Positions 13,601 to 22,052 of a stretch of 64,000 bases of DNA are shown one piece after another (positions within the stretch are counted from its first letter, which is position 1; the number at the start of each line of letters is the position of its first letter). The notes below the pieces were generated by a model. That model ran no database searches. It was not told the origin of the DNA and worked only from the letters and a program-made list of their open reading frames with translations. The position numbers and the translations under genes are program-made. The DNA is from Planoprotostelium fungivorum (lineage: Eukaryota; Evosea; Variosea; Cavosteliida; Cavosteliaceae): contig MDYQ01000152.1 in assembly GCA_003024175.1 (NCBI GenBank), forward strand, positions 1 to 64,000, written 5' to 3'.

Positions 13601-15576
13601 GGATGCATAACCTTGGATGCGTACAATGGGGGAGAGCAACTGGTTCGGTTATAAGAGGAATTGGAGGAGTTGAATGAGCTCACGTTGATGCCGATCAATC
13701 GCTTGCCGATGACTTCGTCGGCGGGGGTGATGGTCGTCACCACGATGGAAATGTTTCCAGCCAAATTCGAGACGGTCACTTGGGCTCCGGTGGCCAGCGT
13801 ATCTGAACGTAGCATGGCGTACGTACCACCATTAGTGGTCACTTTGAGATCCACCAAGCTCACGGGAACGATGGAACAGTCGATCTGTATCTCTATCAGC
13901 GACCAATCATCAAGTCGATCGAAATGTCACCTGACAACTTCCATCGTAACATTTGTACAGTGCATTATCACACAGACAAGCATTCGGATCACTCTGGCAG
14001 AGGCCATCGGGGCACGTTATGATTGCGTCTTCCTGCACGGTAAGGTAATTGTAGCTCGACTGCACGCAATCTCGGGTGGTGTTTCCACAGGAGCCGTCGC
14101 AGCATCGAACTTGTCCAGCGGGACAGAGGACAACGCAGAGAGACAGACTGGAGCTGCAGGATCCGTCGGGACAGCGGTATGGAGCTGTAGCCTCACAGAA
14201 ATCTGCGACAGAGAATCGGTTGCAGGTGGAGTTGTCGCCACCGGGGACACCGCAAGCGTCGATGTATAGACAAGATCCTTCGACGACTGTATGTGATGAT
14301 GATGAGAAGACAGACATCATGATGATGACTCACGGACTGTTCCTTCGGTACAATTGATGAACGACGAAGTCGTTATAGATGGACTGAACGTGGAAGATAA
14401 GGTGGAGGACCAGGTAGATACTGAAGAAGTCGTCACAGAGGTGGTAGTGTGTGTGTCGACGGGGGTGTTAGATGATGATGTGTCCACAGAGACAGTCGAT
14501 GATGTCGCTGCCGATGAGGTTGTGTCTACAGAGGTTGTCGCTGCAGATGAGGTTGTGTCTACAGAGGTTGTCGCTGCAGATGAGGTTGTGTCCACAGAGG
14601 TTGTCGCTGCAGATGAGGTTGTGTCCACAGAGGCAGTCGACGGTGTCACTGCAGAGGTGGTTGAAGCCGGCACAGAGATAGTAACAGATGTGGGTACGTA
14701 GGTAGTTGATGATACCGAAGATGTAGATGATGTGGCATCCGATCGTGATGTTGTCTGTGTTGCGTCCGAAGTAGATGAAGTCACGGAAGTGGTCGAAGAT
14801 GAGATCATGGATGTCACCAAAGTTGATTCCTTAGAGCTGATAGAAGAGGAGGGAGAAACGGTTATTGTGTCAATGAGATTGACACAATTACCATCGACGC
14901 ACAGAGTCTGCACCGAGAGAGGTAGAATGATGTTCGCGTGAGATTGACAAGCATCTTTCGCCTAAATGGACGTTAAAATGGAGGTCAGGTTTGCAGCGAT
15001 CTCACTTGAATGACCTGAACAGATACGACAAGAGAGAGGATCAAGAAGAAGGCCAGCTTTCTCTCTGCGCGTAGAGCGGCCAGAAGGATCACAAGAGCCA
15101 ATGATACGAAGCCGTTGGGTCGTAGATCTGAAGAGGGACTAACAACTAAGGCGAAGGTCGATTCAGTGGCAGTAGTGGATCCGACGTTAGCAACGGACAG
15201 TTGAACTACGCCATTGGAAATCACAGAAGATGAGACCTGCAATTATTCAGTTCAACAAAGCTTTGATCCTTTCGGCTCACGGTGTATCGTCCAAACCCTT
15301 CTAAGAGGTTGAGCTCGAAGGTGATTGAATCTGTCTCGGCACGTTGATAAGTGATCTCAAAATCATTTTGTGACAGGTATTGAGATAGCACGGGCGGCAA
15401 CGCTACACGGACCTCGCTGACGCCAGCAGCAGCCTGCGTCAGGTTCTTCTGATCCACGAAAGCACATTGACTCTGAACGAGTGCAAAGAGGGTGACCTGT
15501 TCGCGTCAGCTCATCGCAACATCTAATTAACAGGGAGAATGAGAAGCCTCACCAATAACAACAGCACCCTCCGCAT
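4634..15576 (-). CDS. Very large secreted cysteine-rich repeat protein
   Basis: Eleven exons, read on the minus strand: 15576-15553, 15496-15281, 15236-15006, 14961-14334, 14286-13931, 13884-13684, 13639-12628, 12575-8525, 8477-8261, 8211-6441 and 6390-4634. All junctions are GT-AG with matching phase, and the lengths sum to 10,464 nt, exactly 3,487 residues plus stop. Residues 1-20 are a signal peptide (MRRVLLLLVTLFALVQSQ). Residues 130-157 are a second strongly hydrophobic stretch. Residues 157-366 are Ser/Thr-rich and mucin-like with an 11-residue tandem repeat. From about 370 on come CGVC(G/N)G-type motifs (DRCGVCGG, DKCGVCNGNG, DNCGVCGGN). A region poor in cysteine follows at about 1,000-1,400. 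Dozens of short units of the pattern C..(N/D).DC....C....C then run to the C-terminus, resembling the cysteine-rich repeats of Dickkopf-like proteins. Adhesion, matrix or prey-binding roles are plausible but unproven. No enzyme domain is seen. Confidence 0.9.
14516..14647 (-). repeat. 33-bp tandem repeat inside the mucin-like region
   Basis: Four head-to-tail 33-bp units encode TTSVDTTSSAA on the minus strand. The first three are nearly identical and the fourth has diverged at its far end. A related, more degenerate unit lies just beyond. The repeat sits in exon 4 of the cysteine-rich gene and keeps the frame, so its copy number can change protein length without breaking it. The Ser/Thr content suggests an O-glycosylated spacer. 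Confidence 0.9.
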
Positions 15577-15892
15577 GTTCGAGCTCTTTGAAAGTGACCA
15601 ACTGAGAATTTCGGGAAGGTCTGACGTGCCCAGTTCCTCTGTACAGAGAAAGCTTCCTTAAAGTTGATAAAGGCCCAGAATGAAACACACTTCGTCGAAA
15701 ATACGAGCGAGGGATGATGGCTGATGCGAGGCAGGAACAGATCTGAGTCTGCGACCTTTCATTTGATGCTATCCTCTGGTCATGTCGCACGAAAATCTCC
15801 ATCCCGTCATCGTACTGATATGTACGCGTCTTGATAACGATTGCTCTTCCATGGCAACGGTTGAGAAGCAAGAGGATTTTATTCTGGCTACC

Positions 15893-16023
15893 AACTGATT
15901 CGGTTTTTCCGGTTGGTAGTCAAATGGTGCATTAGAATGGATCACTTCTCTCCCGGCTACTGGAATATGTACGACAAAAAAAATTAGTGAGCATGGACAT
16001 CAACCAGAAAAACCAATTCAACT
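15893..16023. mobile_element. MITE copy 1 with terminal inverted repeats and 4-bp target duplication
   Basis: A 123-bp element spans 15897-16019. It begins 'gattcggtttttccggttgg' and ends with the near inverse complement '...aaccagaaaaaccaattc'. It is flanked by the direct repeat 'aact' at 15893-15896 and 16020-16023, as expected of a target-site duplication. The interior matches the copy at 31415-31544 closely but has a few small indels. It has no coding capacity. It is a plain non-autonomous DNA transposon; the superfamily cannot be named from these data. Confidence 0.8.
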
Positions 16024-16212
16024 GTCCAGAATCTGCTGAAGATGAGATGCACTCCGCTCTAGGGAGGCTAACGTGAGGAGATAAATCATCTCATCTGGGT
16101 GAGTCTGGTATAGACATCAAAAGGTTCTTTTTTTCGTTATGTTCTCTTAGTACATCCCTTCTGGCTGTCATATGTTTCATCTAATCGTGTTGCACACTGC
16201 AACACAGTACGA

Positions 16213-17210
16213 TTGATGATTCGAACGGCGATCTTCGTGCGGCTGCTGACTATGAAGGAGCCACAGGGAAGAGGGCTATATGAGGAGATCATACGGACCA
16301 CCGATCATAATTCGCTGGAGGTCCGAAGCAAGAGAGTCATCGATGCCTGTCACCAGAGGGACCACCTGACGAGAGGAGACACACTACTATGTCACGTCAG
16401 AACTCAGATGTATGAGGACATATCGATATAGAACGCGAAGTTTTGTGACAAAGGAGAAGGTACAACGGTGCAGTTGGTACTGCTCAATGACCCGAGTGCT
16501 GCTTCTTATCAACTGGCCCTATGTGCTAATTGCTCTGAGGTGAACCGTCCATGTCTACAAGTGATGAATTTCTACTTTGAGAACAAGAAGGGTGTTTCTT
16601 GTCATCCGATGACAAATTTCATCATCGAATCACATCGTTGTGAGAACAACGACGATTTTGATTCTAGAATACGACAGAAATAAGGTATTGAACCATAACA
16701 GTCGACGGGTCATCATTGCCTCATGATTTATAAATCGATCAACACGATGTTAGTGATGTTTTAAGTCTGATCCATCACATCTTCTATCTTTCTCCAGATT
16801 TGTCAGTTCAAGATATTACGATGATTGTTTAACTGCTTCAGTGGTTCGAATGCATCTGCGGAGGATGCACTCGAGATCGTACAGTGGGCGAAGAGCTTGG
16901 GGTATACTGTGTGATATACAATATGATGACGTGTGCATCGATCAAGCTGATTGAATGGTTGATGACGAGTGAGGGAATCGATTGTAGGGCATATTGATGT
17001 TTTACAGCGTACGACAAGAGTGCATAATGTCGAGGTGCTGGAGTGGCTGCTGCAGTGAAGGTGGAAGAAGAGCGAAGGAGAAATGCAGTATGGTTCAACA
17101 GATAGTATGAGGACATAACGAAAGAATGGCTGGAGCATCTGTGGGAATATAGAATGGATGAGGAGAGGGGACGGAAGTGAAAGAAAGGAGAAGAAGAGGA
17201 GAAAGATTAA
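16213..17210 (+). pseudogene. Decayed F-box/ankyrin-like family copy (plus strand)
   Basis: Pieces of the family exons appear in order. SKRVIDACHQRDHL (16330-16375) matches the GSKRIITACHKRGHL block of exon 1. SYQLALCANCSE followed by VMNFYFENKKG (16500-16600) matches exons 4 and 5. EDALEIVQWAKSLGY (16855-16900) matches exon 7. The basic/acidic tail block EWLEHLWEY...DEERGRK (17120-17190) matches exon 8. The F-box part is missing, several exons are lost, and in-frame stops interrupt exon 8 (for example within the LLQRRW block near 17050). Its 3' end resembles the members at 31.6 and 40.7 kb. A relic of the host's own family, not expressed as a full protein. Confidence 0.8.
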
Positions 17211-17399
17211 TAGAAGCGGTGGAAGTTGATTGGGTATCTAATACGATGTATATTCACCTGCGTTTAAGTCACAAGTTATATGCCACGGGAATTTATTTGG
17301 GTTCGGGCTGCATCTCTGTCTCATCATGTAGATAGACGCCCGTACCTGCAATCACTCAACGTAGCATTTATTGCATACCAAACTCGATGTGGGCTTAAT

Positions 17400-17590
17400 G
17401 GTATAGTATCCGCTGGACACCGATTACAGCTATTCAGCAGACACTTTTCGTCGTTAATGGGCTCTGATGCTGCTCCACCACCAGCCGACGATCTCTTGGT
17501 TGCGTACGGGCAGTAGCTTCTGCTGAAGCTACCAATGGTTGATATGTGGCACGCGAGAGTGCACGGCAGGCAGCATCGCGTAGAGTCTAG
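17400..17590 (-). pseudogene. Decayed F-box/ankyrin-like exon 1 fragment (minus strand)
   Basis: On the minus strand, TLRDAACRALSR (about 17590-17555) followed in another frame by KLLPVRNQEIVGWWWSSIRA (about 17515-17450) lines up with TLRDAVCHLIHSR and KQLPVHNMEIAEWWLSNVRE of the intact members. Stops and frame changes break it, and only this segment of exon 1 remains. It lies tail to tail with the plus-strand relic that ends at 17210. The order and spacing of the two matching blocks make chance resemblance unlikely. Confidence 0.7.
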
Positions 17591-17819
17591 AGTTTTCAGA
17601 TCAGATCGCCGATGCCCAGCTATCACAATTTTGTGGGAGAAGCGGATGATGCGTAGTCATCGACACACACAGCTCAGCCAGAATTCAACCATCCTGTTCT
17701 CTGTGTCTAACGGCTGCACGTGAACATATCCTGACGGAAGATAATCTGCGTCGAGGAGACGAGATAGGCTGGTAGAGCTGTAGTAAGCCACTTGCACTCT
17801 CGTGTTGTTGTCGTGAAAG

Positions 17820-17852
17820 TGAGACAACTACACGTCCACTGTAGTTGTCTCA
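17820..17852. repeat. Perfect hairpin, 13-bp arms
   Basis: Arms tgagacaactaca (17820-17832) and tgtagttgtctca (17840-17852) are perfect inverse complements around a 7-base loop. No T-run follows, and the surrounding DNA is non-coding relic sequence. It could be the remnant of a small inverted-repeat element. Confidence 0.7.
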
Positions 17853-18035
17853 GTGCCGATGGGATTTGATCCGGCGGCGCTACACGTGAATGGAGATTCA
17901 CTCTGAAGATAGAGCTGCACTGCGCTTTGTCTCTTGTGTGGTATTCTACTTTCCTTCTTCAGACGCGACGGCCATTTCGTTGTCCGCCATCAGTCAAACG
18001 TCATAAGAAGAGACCCGCCTTTGTCAAACATGTAT

Positions 18036-18602
18036 TCACACTGGCAATTTCATAGAACTTTCTAGCGTTGCTGGGTCACCCACGATCGATACCATGATTT
18101 TGTCCATTTGTGGATCATCTGGTCTTGTCCATGAGGGTGGTTGCGGCAATAGATGAACCTGTTGGTGGTGAGCAATTGGGAGACTCACCTCGACCAGCGT
18201 GCGATGACGACACCATTTGTCGCAGTGTTCGAGTGTGCGCTGACTGAGGGTTCGTTCCATCCACCTGTTGCGTCTTGTCAATCGATGTAGAAGAATGAAT
18301 CGATCGAATGAAAAGGGGAGCAGACAGACAGAATGTGGATTCTCATTCTCAAAGTTCCGTATATAATAGAACCATGTATGTTGATGTTTTCTTATTATTA
18401 AAAGGAAGTTCGTGTGTGAGTACCCATCTTTCTTCACGGTACCAGTTATAAACGGATACTGATCTATCATTATACTGTGAGATTCATCAACTCCGAAAGC
18501 GCCTAGACCACTATTACCCGAAACGGCCATTTTGAGAGAATGTATCGACGTTAACACGGCTCTCAATCGACGCACCCGTTCCACGGAGCACAGATTCGTC
18601 AT
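18036..18602 (-). CDS. Doubtful hypothetical protein
   Basis: An open frame of 188 codons (MTNLCSVERVRRLRAVLTS...) whose ATG lies one base beyond the threonine aldolase stop on the same strand. A possible intron starts at GTACTCACACAC near 18420, and a second short one at about 18190-18155, which would leave a protein ending SIVGDPATLESSMKLPV. No domain is recognised. The 166-bp dispersed repeat (18173-18338) makes up much of the frame, which argues against a conserved gene. It may be a relic or a real lineage-specific gene. Confidence 0.25.
   Translation of the reverse strand: MTNLCSVERVRRLRAVLTSIHSLKMAVSGNSGLGAFGVDESHSIMIDQYPFITGTVKKDGYSHTNFLLIIRKHQHTWFYYIRNFENENPHSVCLLPFSFDRFILLHRLTRRNRWMERTLSQRTLEHCDKWCRHRTLVEVSLPIAHHQQVHLLPQPPSWTRPDDPQMDKIMVSIVGDPATLESSMKLPV
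18173..18338 (+). repeat. Dispersed inverted repeat, copy 2
   Basis: Matches the reverse complement of 822-989 with a few substitutions and one small indel. It begins 'caattgggaga' and ends 'gaatgtgg', and the homology stops abruptly on both sides. Confidence 0.75.
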
Positions 18603-18603
18603 T

Positions 18604-20378
18604 TTATTGGCCTAAGCTTTGGATGGCGCTGGAAAGCAATTGCAATGCCGCCTCCACACCATCTCTCCCGATCTGATGATGAACCACCAATCTCGCTCCA
18701 TAAGTCGTATTGACCTATTCACTCTCTTCAGTATTTTCACAGACGTCGTTCCATCTCACCTCCATCAGCACAGGCACTTCTTTCTGGAAGGGCTCAGCAG
18801 CCTTCAGAATCGATTCGAAAGAGTGTCCCAGCTTGGTCGAATCGATAAAGATCATGTTCGTGTCAGGCTTAACGGCTTCAAATCCCAATTTCAAGAGACC
18901 TTCGTGTAAGAGCAGTGCGTTTGTGTGATCATCGTTCATTCTGTGTGTGGATGAATATGGTGCAGTGAGATGAGAGCAGAAGCGACTCACTTTGGAAAGA
19001 CGTTTTCGATGGACCACAGACCGCAGGCTGCTACGACTCCGGCTTGTCTCCATCCACCTGTGATGGGGTCAGATCATCGTATCGGATCATAACGATCGAC
19101 CGATCAGATCAGTGATCACTCATCACATCTGCGTTAACGTCGATCACAGTTGATCGTTATCACCATGTATGGATTTACGAAACGAAATCCTACGATTCAC
19201 CTCCGAACAACTTCCTGTACTGCTTCGCCCTTTCGATAAATTTTCTGCTGCCCACCAAGACCGATCCAACTGGAGCTCCGAGCCCTTCCTACGTCAATTT
19301 CTTCGAATTTCGAAATCTCGTCGAAATCACCCACCCTTGCTGAGACAGAGTGAAACTGAATCAAAGTGTTGAGTCAACTCCTTGAGGCTCAATCCGGTCG
19401 CAGCGGAAGCATTCCACAATCTGGCACCGTCCAAATGCATGACGAGACCGTACTTGTCGGCCACTCCCCTGATCTTCTGCAATTCTTCGTGAGGAAAGAT
19501 CGAGCCGTTGAGCGTGTTTTCCAGGGAGATGATGGTGGATAAGGGATGGTGCAGGTCGTTCTCTGTCGTTCGATGAGAAGAAGATAAATAAGAGAAGGAT
19601 GTGTGAAGGAAGAGGGAAGAGATGATATGACGAAAGAGATGATGTGTGATGGAAGAGATGATGACTCACTCGTGTTGAGATTCTTCTCGATGATGTCTGC
19701 GGTGAGATGTTTCTCGTTGAAATGATTCGGATTGAGGGGCTTCACTTGACTCTGAGAAAAGAAAGCGATACCTCCCAACTCGTACACGTACACCTGATGA
19801 TCCATTAACTCGTGAACGTCTGGATGTGAAACTTGACGATCTGATGGAAATGTCGAATGAAGATGAAATTGAATTGATTGGAAGTCACATATCGTGAGAT
19901 GATGGATGAATACTTGCGTGCGAACGAGCATCACAGATGATCTCCTGCAGGGCGACTTCTTTCGAGTAATTGTTCGTCACGTGAGTGCGGATGGCCAATT
20001 GATTGGACATGTTTCCGCTGCAAACGTAGAGAGCAGCTTCCTTTCCGGTCATCTCAGCCACCTGTGACGAGGATGTCATCAAACAATCACGTCTGTGATG
20101 CCCCACCTTATCTTGCAGTAACTTGACGGTCGGATCTTCTCCTCGGACCTGAAGCCGTATCAATCATGGTCGTTGTGGTATTAAGGAGGTCAGATTGGAT
20201 GTTGGACTTGGTGTGGATTATCACCTCATCTCCAAACTCGGCTTGAAAAATGGAAGCCAACATCTCTGGGGTCGGACGCGTCACTGTGTCACTGCGAAAA
20301 TCGAATACCTGACGGAAGTTGAAATGCATTTTGATGGACAGTGGTTACCTTCTTTTGAGGTCGGTAAGTTACCTCCAT
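18604..20378 (-). CDS. Low-specificity L-threonine aldolase (PLP-dependent)
   Basis: Splits L-threonine or L-allo-threonine into glycine and acetaldehyde with pyridoxal phosphate, a cytosolic route to glycine. The spliced product reads [91 protein letters not shown], then [11 protein letters not shown], where the Lys forms the PLP Schiff base. It ends [23 protein letters not shown] at 18604. Exons I can place: 20308-20225, 20148-20107 and one starting at 20061. A 6-nt first exon (ATGGAG, 20378-20373) joining to VFDFRSD gives the best start; 20329 is the alternative. About 14 extra residues ([14 protein letters not shown]) seem to sit between DARSHA and [10 protein letters not shown], either a real insertion or a mis-read intron. 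Divergent from the phosphatase gene, 212 bp away. Confidence 0.92.
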
Positions 20379-20590
20379 CTTCACCTCTGCAGGGGAACCA
20401 TCGTGTCTACATCATCGTCAAAACATGCTCTGGTAGGTGATACCCACTGTTGAGAAGACATCTTAAGTGGGTATGTATTGTCCAGCAGAATGAAGTTTGG
20501 TTGATTGGTATCACCCGATCAAACTGACACTGCGGAGATCCCCCCAAGTTGTAGATATTCATTTTTGTGGACCACAACTCATCAGCCACC

Positions 20591-21724
20591 ATGACCGAAT
20601 ACGAAGAACACCTCCAGCTCGCAAAGAAGGTATATTCTCTAACCATCTGAAACCTGATCATACATTCAGCTCGCACTGGCCGCCGGAGAAATCATCCGCA
20701 AAGCATATCATAAACCATCGGCTCACGTTTCCTTCAAAGCACCCACCGATCTTGTGACCGAGACGGACCAGCAATGCGAGACACTCATCATGGACGCCAT
20801 CAAAGAGCGTTTTCCTCAACACAAGTTTGTTGCAGAAGAGGTGAAGCTGATTGTCTTCTCGTTTTTCTCACTTGATGTCAGGACATCTCTCAAGGAAAAG
20901 CGAAGGAGGAACTGGGAGACGACCCCACTTGGTTGATCGATCCTTTAGATGGCACAATCAATTTTGTTCACAGATTTCCATTCGTAGCCGTTTCGATCGC
21001 TCTGGCTGTTAAGAAAGAGATTGTCATCGGTGTCGTGTGAGTGTCGTATAATATCCATCGATCGATGGTCACCATCGATTATTCCAGTCTGGGATTGACA
21101 CATCTTCGTAGATACAACCCCATCTTAGAAGAACTATATTACGGTGATCATCTCTCATCTCCATCTATCTCATACTGATCAACATGTGCAGCCAGAAAGA
21201 ACCACGGTGCATACCTCCAAGCGAGAGGAGAAGAGAAGAAGCTCAACGTATCCACCACCAACACTCTGAAGAATTCTCTCGTGGGCATCGCTTGCGGTGC
21301 CGAGATAGGAAGATCTGAGAGCGACGTCTTCTTAAAGAGATTAGATGCCGTCGTCGCACAATGCAGAACGTGGAGAAGGTGAGATTTGAAATCTCACCTT
21401 GCATGACGAGCATCGTCTTGAAGGGGATGAACCGATCGGATGGTGATGATGTGCAGAAATGGTTCTGCCGCTTTAGACATGGCTATGGTTGCCTCTGGCA
21501 AGATGGATTTATACGTTGAAAAGGGCATTCACGCTTGGGACATCGCAGCTGGCTCTCTCTTGGTCACAGAAGCGGGTGACGGTAGAGTCATCATCACATC
21601 ATCTGAACATGAGACAGGAGGAGTAGTAGATTCTATAGATGGATCTTCCTTCGATCTCTGTCACAGACAAGTGGTCACTTGCAATCAAGAACTGTTGGCT
21701 CTCTTCCGTTTGGATATAAAATAG
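20591..21724 (+). CDS. Inositol monophosphatase family protein
   Basis: Removes phosphate from inositol monophosphates in a Mg2+-dependent, lithium-sensitive reaction typical of the family; close relatives use other sugar or nucleotide phosphates. Six exons (20591-20629, 20670-20840, 20882-21036, 21112-21143, 21192-21378, 21457-21724) sum to 852 nt, giving 283 residues, the normal family length. Metal-binding motifs are present: [26 protein letters not shown] (motif A) and [16 protein letters not shown] (motif B). The start sits in 'gccaccATGa', a good eukaryotic initiation context. All junctions are GT-AG and in phase. No signal peptide, so probably cytosolic. Confidence 0.95.
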
Positions 21725-22052
21725 TTACATATTTCCACATTCAATCGAAATCTGAAGTTCGAACACTCATTTACCAGATCCTCTTTCTCTCTGTAATCGT
21801 CTTATCTGTGTGCCTCTTCTTCTTTCATCTCCTAGTCCATCTGTCATGCTTCCACAGATGCTCTATGTAATCCCTCATGATCGTTCAAATTCTCCTCCTT
21901 ACTGACATACTCCACGGCTTTATGTGTTTGGCGTCTCTGCCATAGGAAGTGAGGTAAGTAATTCAAGTTTCACCTCCACGAATAACGCCAACAGGAGCCG
22001 ATCTTTCCGGTGCACACGTCCACAGCAATCTCATACAAAAAATCGAGGAGCG

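Noticed and set aside
17820-17852. Hairpin as a transcription terminator
   Set aside because: No U-tract, eukaryotic setting and no gene ending nearby.
18600-18606. Threonine aldolase stop one base from the next ATG read as an operon-like gene pair
   Set aside because: The downstream frame is doubtful and partly made of a dispersed repeat, and overlapping bicistronic pairs are not otherwise seen here.
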